From Salinisphaera hydrothermalis C41B8 (GTDB taxonomy: Bacteria > Pseudomonadota > Gammaproteobacteria > Nevskiales > Salinisphaeraceae), in contig NZ_APNK01000005.1 of NCBI RefSeq assembly GCF_000732535.1, positions 104,444 to 168,443 of the forward strand: a DNA stretch of 64,000 nucleotides, written 5' to 3'. Under the pieces are notes generated by a model. That model did not search any database, was not told where the DNA came from, and saw only the letters and a program-made list of their open reading frames with translations. Of the stretch, positions 38,958-48,721 are shown piece by piece. Position 1 is the stretch's first letter. Each line of letters starts with the position of its first letter. Both the position numbers and the translations under genes were made by a program.

Positions 38958-39265
38958 GCCGTCGCACACGTGATATCGGCCTGTTCGAACGGCCGGCCGT
39001 GATCCGAACCCTGATCGCGATTCTCGGCCTGAGCTGTGCCGGGCTGCTGGTCTCCGAGTTCTTCTACGCCAAGCATCCGCACTTCGGCTTCGACGGCTGG
39101 TTCGGCTTCTATCCGCTGGCCGGGTTTGCCGCCTACTGCTTCATCGTGCTCTCGGCCAAGGCGCTGCGCCCGGTGCTGCGGCGCAGCGAGAACTACTACG
39201 GCGAAGCCGATCCGGACGAAGCCGATCTCGAAGAAAGCATGGGCCGGGAGCACGAGCATGAGTGA
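38954..39265 (+). CDS. Small membrane protein within the Mrp operon
   Basis: The 103-residue protein has two spans (about 15-37 and 48-68) separated by a loop with FFYAKHPHFGFDGWFGFYPL, and an acidic tail (EADPDEADLEESMGREHE). The start at 38954 is fixed by ATGA overlap with the previous gene, and it overlaps the next by eight bases. It is not one of the canonical Mrp A-G subunits. A structural role in the complex is inferred from position. Confidence 0.75.
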   Translation: MSRRTRDIGLFERPAVIRTLIAILGLSCAGLLVSEFFYAKHPHFGFDGWFGFYPLAGFAAYCFIVLSAKALRPVLRRSENYYGEADPDEADLEESMGREHEHE

Positions 39266-40961
39266 ATGGCTCGGACATGCGATCGCCAGTCCGGCGCTGC
39301 TGCTGATGGCAGCAGGCCTGGTGCTCGCCGTGACGCCGCGGCTCGTGCATGCGATCTGGCTGCTGGCGGTGCCGGTGCTGGCCCTCGCCCTGCTCTGGGC
39401 ACTGCCCACCGGGCTACACGGCCAAGTCTCGCTATTCGGCTTCGATCTGACCACGCTGCGCGTCGACGGGCTGTCCCGGATCTGGGCCACGATTTTCATT
39501 ATCGGGTCGTTCCTGACCGGGCTGTATGCGCTGCACGTCGACGATCGCGTTCAACACGTCGCATCGTTGGTCTATGCCGGGGCGGCCGTGGGTGCGGTCC
39601 TGGCCGGCGATCTGGTGACGCTGTTCATCTTCTGGGAAGCTACCGCCATCTCGTCGGTGTTCCTGATCTGGGCCCGACGCACCGTGCGGGCGCATATCGT
39701 CGGCCTGCGGTATCTGGTGATCCAGGTGATCTCCGGTCTGCTGCTGATGGTCGGCACCATCATCCATTACCACCAAACCGGATCGATCGCGTTCGATCAT
39801 CTCGGACTCAATGTGGCCGGCGGTTGGCTGATCTTTCTCGCTTTCGGTATTAAAGCCGCATTCCCGCTGCTGCATAACTGGGTTCAGGACGCGTATCCGG
39901 AATCCACCCCGACCGGCACCGTGGTGCTGTCGATCTATACCACCAAACTCGCGATCTATTCTCTGGCGCGCGGCTACGCCGGCACCGAGCTCCTGATCAC
40001 GATCGGCGCCGTGATGACGCTGTTCCCGATCTTCTATGCCGTGATCGAGAACGATCTGCGCCGCGTGCTGGCCTACAGCCTGAACAACCAGCTCGGCTTC
40101 ATGGTGGTCGGCATCGGCATCGGCACCCCGCTGGCATTGAACGGCGCCGCGGCTCATGCCTTTGCCCATATTCTGTACAAGGGACTGCTGTTCATGAGCA
40201 TGGGCGCGGTGCTTTACCGCGTCGGCACGGTCAAGGCCAGCGAACTGGGCGGTCTGTACAAGTCCATGCCGTTCACGACCGTGTTCTGTATCGTCGGCTC
40301 GATGTCGATCTCGGCGTTTCCGCTGTTCTCCGGCTTCGTCACGAAATCCATGATCCTGGCCGCCGCGGCCGACAGCCATCACTGGATCGCCTGGTGCGTC
40401 CTGCTCGTCGCTTCCGCCGGCGTGCTCGATCATTCCGGGATCAAGGTGCCCTTCTTCTCGTTCTTCGCCCACGACGCCGGCTATCGCGTAAAAGAGGCAC
40501 CGCTGAACATGCTGGCGGCGATGGCGATCACCGCGGCCCTGTGTATCGGCATCGGCGTGTACCCGGCCCCGCTGTACGCGATTCTGCCGTTCGATGTGCC
40601 CTATTCGCCCTATACCACGGCGCATGTCGTGAATCAGCTGCAGCTACTGCTGTTTGCAGCCTTGGCGTTCGTCGTGCTGTTCCGCAGCGGGCTGTATCCG
40701 CCGGAAGTCCGTGGGCTCAATATCGACAGCGACTGGATCTATCGTCGGGCATTACCGTTCACGGTCTCGGCGGTTCGCTGGGCACTAATGCGCGCCCGCG
40801 ATGCCGCGATCGGCGTTCTCACAATCGGGCTGGGCGGCGCCCGGCGACGCATCGAGGCCAGTTTCGGCGCGCGCGGCGTGATGGCGCGCACCTGGACGAC
40901 GGGCGTGATGCTGCTCTGGGTGACCGCGCTGCTCGCCGCTTATCTGTGGCTTTATTACTGA
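39258..40961 (+). CDS. Mrp NuoL/M/N-type antiporter subunit 3
   Basis: The 567-residue protein has the family core: Glu in LVTLFIFWEATAISSVFLIW, Lys in LAFGIKAAFPLLHNWVQDAY and a later Lys in AHILYKGLLFMSMG. An extra C-terminal segment of about 120 residues with a final membrane helix (VMLLWVTALLAAYLWLY) distinguishes it. The start at 39258 overlaps the small membrane protein. It closes the operon. With the separate MbhD/E-type gene it may do the work of MrpA. Confidence 0.88.
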   Translation: MSEWLGHAIASPALLLMAAGLVLAVTPRLVHAIWLLAVPVLALALLWALPTGLHGQVSLFGFDLTTLRVDGLSRIWATIFIIGSFLTGLYALHVDDRVQHVASLVYAGAAVGAVLAGDLVTLFIFWEATAISSVFLIWARRTVRAHIVGLRYLVIQVISGLLLMVGTIIHYHQTGSIAFDHLGLNVAGGWLIFLAFGIKAAFPLLHNWVQDAYPESTPTGTVVLSIYTTKLAIYSLARGYAGTELLITIGAVMTLFPIFYAVIENDLRRVLAYSLNNQLGFMVVGIGIGTPLALNGAAAHAFAHILYKGLLFMSMGAVLYRVGTVKASELGGLYKSMPFTTVFCIVGSMSISAFPLFSGFVTKSMILAAAADSHHWIAWCVLLVASAGVLDHSGIKVPFFSFFAHDAGYRVKEAPLNMLAAMAITAALCIGIGVYPAPLYAILPFDVPYSPYTTAHVVNQLQLLLFAALAFVVLFRSGLYPPEVRGLNIDSDWIYRRALPFTVSAVRWALMRARDAAIGVLTIGLGGARRRIEASFGARGVMARTWTTGVMLLWVTALLAAYLWLYY

Positions 40962-41025
40962 CGCACGGGGGCGCTGGGCGCGCGCCACACCGGACTGAGG
41001 TGGCCGGTGAGATGGCGACAGCCGC

Positions 41026-41745
41026 TCAGCCGTCCAACGTCCGCCACAGACACTGATCGCCACTGGCCTTGGCCAGCATGTCGAGATACTGCTCGTGGGC
41101 CGCCGTTTCATCGTCGCTCGCGCGTTGCACGCGCGGACGGCGCCCGCTGTCGAGATAGGTCGCCAGACCGGCACTGGCAAGCTGCTGTCCCTCGCCATCT
41201 TCGTCGGCGGCCAACGCGATATCGATCTGGCCACCGGTCATGCGCAGATAGACATCGGCCAGGAGCTGGGCGTCGAGCAACGCCCCGTGCAGCTCACGAT
41301 TCGAGTTGTCGATCTCGAAGCGCTTGCACAGGGCATCCAGACTGTTGCGCTGGCCGGGGAACATCTGTCGTGCCTCGACCAGCGTGTCGATGATCGAACC
41401 GGTCTCTTCCAGCTTCTGGTGCTGCGGATCGAAATCCGACATTTCCTTGTTCAGGAAGGCGAGATCGAACGGCGCGTTATGGATGATCAGCTCGGCGTCG
41501 GCGAGATAGGTCGCCAAGCGCTCGCCGATCTCGGCGAATCGCGGCTTGTCGGCCAGAAATTCGAGCGTGATGCCATGCACGTCGATCGCCCCCTGGTCGA
41601 TCTCACGATCCGGGTGCAGATAGATATGCAGGTCGTTGCCGGTAAGCCGACGGTTGACCATCTCCACGCAGCCAATCTCGATGATGCGATGCCCAGCCTG
41701 CGGGTCCATGCCGGTGGTTTCGGTATCGAGCACGATCTGTCGCAT
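41026..41745 (-). CDS. dnaQ: DNA polymerase III epsilon subunit
   Basis: The 239-residue proofreading exonuclease has the DEDDh residues: Asp7 and Glu9 in VLDTETTGMD, Asp in IIHNAPFDLAFLNKEM near 100, and His/Asp in RELHGALLDAQLLADVYLRM near 160. The C-terminal part after about 180 binds the polymerase alpha subunit. The ATG at 41745 is chosen over one seven codons upstream. It follows rnhA on the same strand, whereas in E. coli the two genes are divergent. Confidence 0.95.
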   Translation of the reverse strand: MRQIVLDTETTGMDPQAGHRIIEIGCVEMVNRRLTGNDLHIYLHPDREIDQGAIDVHGITLEFLADKPRFAEIGERLATYLADAELIIHNAPFDLAFLNKEMSDFDPQHQKLEETGSIIDTLVEARQMFPGQRNSLDALCKRFEIDNSNRELHGALLDAQLLADVYLRMTGGQIDIALAADEDGEGQQLASAGLATYLDSGRRPRVQRASDDETAAHEQYLDMLAKASGDQCLWRTLDG

Positions 41746-41834
41746 GGGTTCGTCCTGTCGTTTCAAACCGCCCTGACGCAGCCGAGGGTCAGCGGCGCGC
41801 GAGCCGCGCGCTGGCGGCCGTTGATATTACGGGG

Positions 41835-42275
41835 CTACGAGGCCGCCATCTCGTCGATACCACGATTGGCCAGCATATCGGCGGCTTCGTTGCCCTCGTT
41901 GCCGGCATGGCCTTTCACCCAATGCCATTCGATCTCGTGGCGCTGGCAGGCCTCGTCGAGCGCGCGCCAGAGTTCGGCGTTCTTGACCGGTTTCTTGGCG
42001 GCCGTTTTCCAACCGTTCTTTTTCCAGTTGTGCATCCATTGGGTGATGCCCTGGCGAACATAGTTGGAATCGGTATACAGATCGACGCGACACGGGCGCG
42101 ATAGCGCATTGAGCGCCTCGATCGCTGCCATCAGCTCCATCCGATTATTGGTGGTCTTGTCTTCGCCGCCACACATTTCACGACGATGCTCGCCGTAGAT
42201 GAGCAGCGCGCCCCAACCGCCGGGGCCGGGATTGCCGCGACAGGCGCCGTCGGTATAGATGGTGATGTTCGTCAT
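41835..42275 (-). CDS. rnhA: Ribonuclease HI
   Basis: The 146-residue enzyme removes RNA from RNA-DNA hybrids. The catalytic carboxylates are visible: Asp9 in [17 protein letters not shown], Glu near 47 in [13 protein letters not shown], Asp near 69 in [11 protein letters not shown] and Asp near 133 in GNEAADMLA, with [12 protein letters not shown] between. The length is nearly that of the E. coli enzyme (155). The start at 42275 overlaps the methyltransferase stop by four bases. Confidence 0.97.
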   Translation of the reverse strand: MTNITIYTDGACRGNPGPGGWGALLIYGEHRREMCGGEDKTTNNRMELMAAIEALNALSRPCRVDLYTDSNYVRQGITQWMHNWKKNGWKTAAKKPVKNAELWRALDEACQRHEIEWHWVKGHAGNEGNEAADMLANRGIDEMAAS

Positions 42276-43015
42276 GGGCGCGATGGTAGCCCAGCGGCCG
42301 GACTCGGCGCCAAACCCCGGTCGCGTTGCCGCGCCAGCAGACGCCGGCCGGACGGCGGAATACGTCGCATCGCACGCCGCCGCGCGGTAATCGCGTAGCC
42401 CGACGCACACCACGCTAACGGCGCGAGCCAGCGCGAATCCTCGCGCCCTTGCCAGCGCCGCCCGAACAGCGGAAACGTCGGGCCATAGCGCCAGCACTCG
42501 GTGGTTTCGAAATCGAGCAGACGCAGCCAATCCGCCAGGCGTGCCGCGCGTGGCGGGATCGCGCGGGGCACGAACCGGTTGGATGCGCGGCGCAGTCCCT
42601 GGGTCTGCGTCCAGGGCGACAACGGGTTGAACACCAGGCAGACCAGCTGCCCGCGCGGGCTGAGCACGCGCACGCACTCGCGGATCAAGGCGTGCGGCTC
42701 GGCGCTGAGCTCCAGTGCATGCATCAGAATCAAGGCATCGACGCTGCCGCTGGCCCACGGTAGATTCTGGCCATCGATGCAGACATCGACATCGGGCCCA
42801 GGCACGACATCAGCGCGCCAGAGCCGCAGTGTACCGACCCGATCACAGGTTTCGGGCGCGATCGCTGGCGCGCCGATCTGAATACAACGATACCCAGTCA
42901 GGCCCGGCGAAACCTCGGCCAACAAAGCGTTTTCCTGTTCCCGCCAGGACTCGGCCGCGGGCGAATCGAACCAGGCGCGCGCGGCTGTCGCATCATCCGC
43001 CACAAATCGAAACAA
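42272..43015 (-). CDS. SAM-dependent methyltransferase (YafS-like)
   Basis: The 247-residue protein resembles the YafS group of class I methyltransferases found between gloB and rnhA in many gammaproteobacteria. The SAM-binding motif I is degenerate ([16 protein letters not shown] near 41), while [20 protein letters not shown] and the [18 protein letters not shown] motif are clear. The C-terminal 40 residues are very basic. It is divergent from gloB across a 35-base gap. Substrate unknown. Confidence 0.8.
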   Translation of the reverse strand: MFRFVADDATAARAWFDSPAAESWREQENALLAEVSPGLTGYRCIQIGAPAIAPETCDRVGTLRLWRADVVPGPDVDVCIDGQNLPWASGSVDALILMHALELSAEPHALIRECVRVLSPRGQLVCLVFNPLSPWTQTQGLRRASNRFVPRAIPPRAARLADWLRLLDFETTECWRYGPTFPLFGRRWQGREDSRWLAPLAWCASGYAITARRRAMRRIPPSGRRLLARQRDRGLAPSPAAGLPSRP

Positions 43016-43050
43016 TTGATTTTGCCTCAGGCCGTTGGCAACATTCGGCG

Positions 43051-43827
43051 ATGCTTGAAGTCAAAGCCGTACCCGCGCTGTCGGATAATTATATCTGGAT
43101 CGTCGCGAGCGACGATAGCCAACAGGTGGCCGTGGTCGACCCCGGCGAGGCCGCGCCCGTGGCCGCTTACCTGGCCGAAAACGGGCTAGAAGTCGGCGCT
43201 TATCTAATCACGCATCACCACGGCGATCATGTCGGTGGTTTGAAATCACTGCTGGCCGACCATCCCGCACCGGTCTATGGACCGGCGACGGAAGCCGACC
43301 GGATCGGCCACATCGACCATCGCGTAGCCGGTGGCGATCGATTGACGTTGGACTTCATCGGCACAACGTTCGAGGTTCTCGACGTGCCCGGGCATACGTT
43401 GGGCCATATCGCCTATGTCACCGACGGTGTTTTGCTGGCCGGCGATGCCCTCTTCCGGGCCGGCTGTGGTCGTGTGTTCGAGGGCACACACGATCAGATG
43501 CAGACGTCGCTGGCCCGCCTGCGGGCCCTGCCGGACGCGACGCGCGTTTACGGCGGCCACGAATATACCCAAAAAAATCTCGCCTTTGCCCAAGCGGTCG
43601 AACCCGACAGCAAGGCGATTCAAGAAGCGATCGAAGAAGTCGATAGATTACGTGCAGCGGGCCAACCGAGCCTGCCAGGCACGCTGGCGGAGGAACGCCT
43701 GATCAACCCGTTCCTGCGCTGGGATGACGAGGGGGTCAGAGCGACGGCTAGCCAACGTGCCGGCCGTGAACTTACCGATCCAGGGGACATTTTCGGGGTT
43801 TTACGCGACTGGAAAGATGCGAGCTGA
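43051..43827 (+). CDS. gloB: Hydroxyacylglutathione hydrolase (glyoxalase II)
   Basis: The 258-residue metallo-beta-lactamase-fold enzyme hydrolyses S-lactoylglutathione in methylglyoxal detoxification. The metal site THHHGDHVGG is at about residues 54-63, followed by VPGHTLGHIAYV near 114, LLAGDALFRAGCGRVFEG near 130 and GGHEYTQKNLAFA near 168. The length and the C-terminal helical domain fit GloB. It overlaps the start of mltD by 11 bases in another frame. Confidence 0.95.
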   Translation: MLEVKAVPALSDNYIWIVASDDSQQVAVVDPGEAAPVAAYLAENGLEVGAYLITHHHGDHVGGLKSLLADHPAPVYGPATEADRIGHIDHRVAGGDRLTLDFIGTTFEVLDVPGHTLGHIAYVTDGVLLAGDALFRAGCGRVFEGTHDQMQTSLARLRALPDATRVYGGHEYTQKNLAFAQAVEPDSKAIQEAIEEVDRLRAAGQPSLPGTLAEERLINPFLRWDDEGVRATASQRAGRELTDPGDIFGVLRDWKDAS

Positions 43828-45586
43828 AAAATCTTGCACGCGGCTCGGGCCGCGTTTTCGACCGAACACCGTTCGACCGATTCTGGGCTGCCTGCTTGTG
43901 GCCGGCCTGGTCAGCGGCTGCGCGACGGCGCCGCATGGCGATACCAGCGCCGCGACCGGCGACTCGACATCCGGCAAGGAGCCTTCCACGGTTCCGGCTG
44001 CGGCCTCCAAGGCCCTGCGCCAGGCGGCTGCCAACGGTGATACCGACCAAACCAGCTACGAAGCACCGGCCGCGCGCACGAACTATGTGCCGCACAAATG
44101 GCCCGCCCCGAGCCAGGACCTGTGGTCCAAGATCCGCTCCGGGTTCAAGCTGGCCCCCAACGACGAACGTCGCTCGGTTCGTGTGTGGACGCAGTTTTAT
44201 GCGACGCATACGAACCATCTGAGCCTGTCGCTGCAGCGTGCCAAGCCTTTCCTATGGCATGTCGTGCATCAGGTCGAAAAACGCAACATGCCGACCGAGA
44301 TCGCCCTGCTGCCGATTGTGGAGAGCGGTTACAACCCCTCGGCCAAATCGTATATGGGCGCGAGCGGCCTGTGGCAGTTCATGCCGGGCACGGCCGATCA
44401 TATGAGCTTGCCGCGCGACTGGTGGTACGACGGCCGCGATGACCCGATCGCCTCCACCGATGCGGCGCTCAACTATCTGCAGACGCTCCATCAGCGCTAC
44501 GACGGCAACTGGCTGCTCGCGCTGGCGGCCTACAATGCGGGCCCCGGTCGCGTCGACAATGCCATCGCCAAGGCACGCGCCAACGACCAACCCACCGATT
44601 ACTGGGATCTCGATCTGCCCGACGAGACCACGCAGTATGTACCGCAGCTGCTAGCGTTGCGCCGTATCATGATGACGCCGGCGCGCTTCGGCGTGAACTG
44701 GCCGAAGCTGGCCAACGCGCCACGCACCCGCGTCGTGAAGCTGCCCGGCCAGACGTCCATGAAAGTGGCCGCTCACATGCTCGGCATTTCCGAGACGCGC
44801 CTGCGCAAACTCAACCCGGGCATGCGGCGCTGGGCGAGCGAGCCCGGCGGCCATGATGAATTGCTGGTCCCGGCGGCCAAGGCGTCGGCTTTCCGGAGCA
44901 AGCTGGCCAGGATCGACCCGAGTCATCTGATCGATCGCCGGACGCATATCGTGCGTCGCGGCGACTCGCTGAGCCGACTGGCGCACAGCTACGGCGTCAG
45001 CGTGGCGTCGCTGCGTCAGGCGAACAATCTGCACGGCAACCGAATCCGCATTGGACAATCCCTGACGGTACCGCGGCCCGGTTCGCATGAGTCCGCACCG
45101 CCGTCCGAGCCGACTCAGACCTACGTGGTGCAATCCGGCGATACGCTGTGGCATATCGCACACCGCTATAGCGTGAGCGTAGCCAGCCTGAAAAGCGCCA
45201 ACGGGTCGTCGGTCAATACGCTGCGCCCGGGCCAGAAGATCGAGATTCCCGGCTCGGCGAAGCCGCCGGCCCCAAGCACCGTGGTGGTCCACGCCGGCGA
45301 CTCGCTCTGGTCGATCGCCAAGAACAACGACGTCACGGTCAAGCAGCTTCGCCGCTGGAACCGCATGGACAAGGGCACGCCGCTGCAGCCGGGTTCGACC
45401 ATCGCAGTCGACGGTCCGGCACCGCTGCCGAGTTTCTACGAAGTCGAACCGGGCGACTCGCTCTGGTCGATCGCGAACCGATTCTCGATGCAGGTCAATA
45501 CGCTGCGTAGTCTCAACGACATGAGTTCCGGGGCCACACTACAGCCCGGCGAACGGCTGCGGCTACAGCCCGAGGTATCAGGTTGA
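43817..45586 (+). CDS. mltD: Membrane-bound lytic murein transglycosylase D with four LysM domains
   Basis: The 589-residue protein begins with a lipoprotein signal ending at LVSGC. The lysozyme-like transglycosylase domain (about 130-330) has the catalytic Glu near 169 in LPIVESGYNPSAKS, then GASGLWQFMPGTA and ALAAYNAGPGRV. Four LysM repeats follow, each with a GDSL or GDTL start (near 380, 438, 495 and 545). E. coli MltD has two LysM domains, so this copy is extended. It cleaves peptidoglycan strands, and LysM repeats anchor it to the wall. Confidence 0.93.
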   Translation: MRAEKSCTRLGPRFRPNTVRPILGCLLVAGLVSGCATAPHGDTSAATGDSTSGKEPSTVPAAASKALRQAAANGDTDQTSYEAPAARTNYVPHKWPAPSQDLWSKIRSGFKLAPNDERRSVRVWTQFYATHTNHLSLSLQRAKPFLWHVVHQVEKRNMPTEIALLPIVESGYNPSAKSYMGASGLWQFMPGTADHMSLPRDWWYDGRDDPIASTDAALNYLQTLHQRYDGNWLLALAAYNAGPGRVDNAIAKARANDQPTDYWDLDLPDETTQYVPQLLALRRIMMTPARFGVNWPKLANAPRTRVVKLPGQTSMKVAAHMLGISETRLRKLNPGMRRWASEPGGHDELLVPAAKASAFRSKLARIDPSHLIDRRTHIVRRGDSLSRLAHSYGVSVASLRQANNLHGNRIRIGQSLTVPRPGSHESAPPSEPTQTYVVQSGDTLWHIAHRYSVSVASLKSANGSSVNTLRPGQKIEIPGSAKPPAPSTVVVHAGDSLWSIAKNNDVTVKQLRRWNRMDKGTPLQPGSTIAVDGPAPLPSFYEVEPGDSLWSIANRFSMQVNTLRSLNDMSSGATLQPGERLRLQPEVSG

Positions 45587-45633
45587 TACCGCGCCCGGTA
45601 CGATAGCGCTACAACACGAATCCAGGAGAAGGC

Positions 45634-46422
45634 ATGGGGTTTCTTGACGGCAAAAAAGCCTTGATCACAGGCTTGGCCAGCGAACGATCGATCGCCTATG
45701 GCATTGCCAATGCCATGCGCGAACAAGGGGCGGAGCTCGTGCTCACCTATCAGGGCGACAAGCTCAAGCCACGTGTCGAAAAGATGGGCGAGGCGCTTGG
45801 CGCGGTCGCGGTGCTGCCGCTCGACGTGGCCGAGGACGCCCAGATCGACGCGCTGTTCAGCCAGCTCGGCGAACATTGGGATTCGCTCGATATTCTGGTC
45901 CATGCCATCGGTTTCGCGCCGCGAGAGGCGTTGTCCGGCGGCTATCTCGACAGTATCTCGCGCGATGCCTCGCGTATCGCCCACGATATCAGCGCTTATA
46001 GCTTCGCCGCGTTAGCCAAGGCGGCTCGGCCGATGCTCTCGGACAAGGCCTCGCTGATTACCCTCACCTATCTCGGCAGCGAGCGCGTCATGCCGGGTTA
46101 CAACGTGATGGGCCCTGCCAAGGCGAGTCTCGAGTCCAACATGCGGTTCATTGCGGCCGATCTCGGTCCGCGCGGTATCCGCGTGAACGCAATCTCGGCG
46201 GGCCCGATCAAAACGCTGGCAGCCTCCGGCATCAGCGGTTTCCGCAAGATGCTGAACTATGCGCGCGACAGCGCTGCGTTGAAGCGCAATGTCACCCAGG
46301 AAGAAATCGGCAACGCCGCCGCCTTCCTCGGCTCCGACCTCGCTTCGGGTATCACCGGCGAAGTGATCTACGTCGACGGCGGGTATCGCGTCATGGGCAT
46401 GAGTCGTCTCGAAGAAGAATAA
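45634..46422 (+). CDS. fabI: Enoyl-ACP reductase FabI
   Basis: The 262-residue NADH-dependent enzyme completes each fatty-acid elongation cycle. The FabI dinucleotide motif is GLASERSIAYGIA near 14, and the catalytic pair is Tyr156 and Lys163 in YNVMGPAKAS, the same numbers as in E. coli. The cofactor-contact AISAGPIKTLAASGIS loop near 190 is complete. The ribosome site CAGGAGAAGG precedes the ATG. A bidirectional terminator follows, separating it from ppiD on the other strand. Confidence 0.97.
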   Translation: MGFLDGKKALITGLASERSIAYGIANAMREQGAELVLTYQGDKLKPRVEKMGEALGAVAVLPLDVAEDAQIDALFSQLGEHWDSLDILVHAIGFAPREALSGGYLDSISRDASRIAHDISAYSFAALAKAARPMLSDKASLITLTYLGSERVMPGYNVMGPAKASLESNMRFIAADLGPRGIRVNAISAGPIKTLAASGISGFRKMLNYARDSAALKRNVTQEEIGNAAAFLGSDLASGITGEVIYVDGGYRVMGMSRLEEE

Positions 46423-46447
46423 CGACCCGGCCCACGAAACGGCGGCA

Positions 46448-46484
46448 TAAAAAAGCCGGCCCGCTATGCGGGCCGGCTTTTTTT
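46448..46484. terminator. Bidirectional terminator between fabI and ppiD
   Basis: GCCGGCCCGC (46455-46464) pairs perfectly with GCGGGCCGGC (46468-46477) around TAT. It has six A on the left and seven T on the right, so it can end transcription from either side. Confidence 0.92.
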
Positions 46485-46544
46485 AGTTCAAACCACAGCG
46501 GCCTTCGCTCCCGGCCGCTGCGTCGTTCCCGACGCCGGGGCCGA

Positions 46545-48440
46545 TCAGTTCATCGCGCTCTTGTGGATTTTGACGTCGGCCTGCTTGCGCAGATAACGGT
46601 CGAGCGCACTGTACTCGAGGCTGGCGTTATAACCGCTCTGCTGCTGGGCAATCTGGGCGCGCTTCGGCCCTTGGCCACCACCGCTTTGAACCCGACTCCC
46701 CAAGACTGCGACAAGCGCGGCTTGGCCGTTATCGGTGGACACCACCCGATACTGAGTCGGTGCGGATTTCTTCTGTGCCATCGGCATATCGAAAGCGGCA
46801 CCGAGCGCGTTCGGATCGAGCTTGCTGTCGTCACGGCCGACGAAACCTGCCTGGGTCAGCTTGGCCCCTTTGCCGGCCTGCGCGATCTGCTCGAGCGACT
46901 GGCCCTGCCGCGCCTTCGCCATCGCCTGCTGCGCGGCCTTCTTGGCACGCTGCTGCGATTCCCGGGCGATAAGACGGCTACGAATCGTGTCGCGCACCTC
47001 GGCCAGCGGCTTGCGCTGCGCCTTTTGATGATCGGTGACGCGCAGCACCACGTGGCGCTGATTCCCCAGATCCAGCACTTTGCTGTTGAGCTGGTCCTTG
47101 AGAACCGCGTCGGAGAAAGCCGCCTTACGCACGGCCGAATACTGGCCAAGCCCCGATCCGCCGCCGTTCTGGCTAATCCAGCCTGTATGCTGAATCTTCA
47201 GGCCGAGCTTGTCCGAAATGGTCTTGAGACCGTTCGGCGCCTGGTAGGCCAGATCGTCCAGCTTGTCCGACTTCTGACGGAAGGCCTTGGCGCGCTCCTG
47301 CTGCGTCGCCATGGCCTTCAGGCGCGCCTGAACCACCGGGTCGTCGAACGCCGGCGTCTTGGCTGGCGTGATCGCGGTCGTGCGCAACACGTACCAGGCC
47401 TTGTCGCCGCGCACCGGCGTGGACAACGCGCCCTGCTTCAGACCGAACAAGGCCGAGCCGACGGCATCAGGCAACGCCGATTGCGGCTGGCTGTCGATCT
47501 GCCGGAACTGGGCGCCATCGATCGAGGACGCGACCTGCTTGAGCGACTGTCCCTGCTTGGCGGCCGCGACCGCCTTCTGCACCGCCTGGCGCGCCTTCGC
47601 ATCGTCCTGACCGATCGGAATCCGGACTTCGTCGGCACTGCGCTTGGCCGGCGTACCGAACTCGTTCTTGTGCGCCTTGTACAGCTGCTTGAGCGTTGCC
47701 TGATCCGGCGCCTTGGGCGACAACTGATCCGCGTCGAGCGACACGTAGGCCAGCTTCACCCGCGGCGCCCGCATGAATTGCTTCGGATGCTTGTCGTAAT
47801 AGGTCTTGATGGCCGCATCATCGATCTTGACCTGATCCGCATAGGCCGACGAATCGAAGGTCAGGACGTCGACCTTGCGCTGCTCATGCGCGCGCCGATA
47901 CGCCACATCGACTTCTGGCGGCGCGGCAAATGCGCTGCCGACCACCACCTGCCGCACCTGATCTCCCAGCATGCCCTGTCGTAGCCGTGCTTCGTACTGT
48001 GACGGCTCGATGCCAGCCTGCCTCAGCAGCGCTTTATAGCGCTGCGGCGAGAACTTGCCGTTGTCCTGGAACTGAGGATTGCTTCGAATCTCGGCCAGTA
48101 GATTGGCATCGGTGACCCGGTATCCCTGATCCTGGGCGTACTGCGTCATGACAGCCTGATCGATCAGATTGTCGAGCACGTTCTTACGGATCTCGTCCTG
48201 CGGAAACATGCTGGAATCGAAATGGTCGCCCATCATCTGGCGCAGGCGCTGATAGCGTTGATTAAACGCCTGCTGCAACTCCGAGTGGGTGATGTTGGTA
48301 CCGCCGGCGCTGGCCACCACCGGATCCGACGAGGGAGTGAAATAGGACCCGATGCCCCAGACCCCGAACACCACCGCGATCACGGCAACGACAATATACG
48401 CCAGCGGACCGCTGGCCCCATCTCGGATCTTCTGCAGCAT
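46545..48440 (-). CDS. ppiD: Peptidyl-prolyl isomerase/periplasmic chaperone PpiD
   Basis: The 631-residue protein is anchored by one N-terminal helix (about 14-35, PLAYIVVAVIAVVFGVWGIG) and extends into the periplasm. A SurA-like N-terminal region (about 40-200) contains FNQRYQRLRQMMGDHFD; the parvulin-like part (about 265-365) and a long C-terminal domain follow. PpiD assists release of secreted proteins from SecYEG. The ATG at 48440 is chosen because the anchor starts there; a longer frame through the tRNA genes is not credible. Confidence 0.92.
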   Translation of the reverse strand: MLQKIRDGASGPLAYIVVAVIAVVFGVWGIGSYFTPSSDPVVASAGGTNITHSELQQAFNQRYQRLRQMMGDHFDSSMFPQDEIRKNVLDNLIDQAVMTQYAQDQGYRVTDANLLAEIRSNPQFQDNGKFSPQRYKALLRQAGIEPSQYEARLRQGMLGDQVRQVVVGSAFAAPPEVDVAYRRAHEQRKVDVLTFDSSAYADQVKIDDAAIKTYYDKHPKQFMRAPRVKLAYVSLDADQLSPKAPDQATLKQLYKAHKNEFGTPAKRSADEVRIPIGQDDAKARQAVQKAVAAAKQGQSLKQVASSIDGAQFRQIDSQPQSALPDAVGSALFGLKQGALSTPVRGDKAWYVLRTTAITPAKTPAFDDPVVQARLKAMATQQERAKAFRQKSDKLDDLAYQAPNGLKTISDKLGLKIQHTGWISQNGGGSGLGQYSAVRKAAFSDAVLKDQLNSKVLDLGNQRHVVLRVTDHQKAQRKPLAEVRDTIRSRLIARESQQRAKKAAQQAMAKARQGQSLEQIAQAGKGAKLTQAGFVGRDDSKLDPNALGAAFDMPMAQKKSAPTQYRVVSTDNGQAALVAVLGSRVQSGGGQGPKRAQIAQQQSGYNASLEYSALDRYLRKQADVKIHKSAMN

Positions 48441-48527
48441 ATGTGATTCGGCTCGTCTTACAGATACGATAACCGGCTTCGCCGGCAATCCCGGCATTGT
48501 GCCTATTGCGCGGTGGGCGTGCCAGGC

Positions 48528-48556
48528 AAAAAAAAGGCGCTCATGAGAGAGCGCCT
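48528..48556 (-). terminator. Terminator after tRNA-Asp copy 1
   Basis: AGGCGCTC (48535-48542) and GAGCGCCT (48549-48556) form a perfect stem; on the minus strand it is followed by a run of eight T. Confidence 0.88.
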
Positions 48557-48591
48557 TCAGCAGGTCTGCTCGGCAGTGCCAAGAGACAGAC

Positions 48592-48668
48592 TGGCGGAGC
48601 GGACGGGACTCGAACCCGCGACCTCCGGCGTGACAGGCCGGCATTCTAACCAGCTGAACTACCGCTCC
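48592..48668 (-). tRNA. tRNA-Asp(GTC), copy 1
   Basis: The 77-base minus-strand gene includes CCA and an anticodon loop CTGTCAC giving GTC. It is identical over its length to copy 2 located 125 bases to the right. It has its own downstream terminator. Confidence 0.96.
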
Positions 48669-48721
48669 ATTAACGTCGGCCGCCGCGCGGGCAGCGCCCG
48701 TGGACGACATCATCGAATTCT

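Noticed and set aside
46563..47984. 473-codon open frame antisense to ppiD
   Set aside because: Shadow of ppiD with arginine/leucine-rich low-information sequence.
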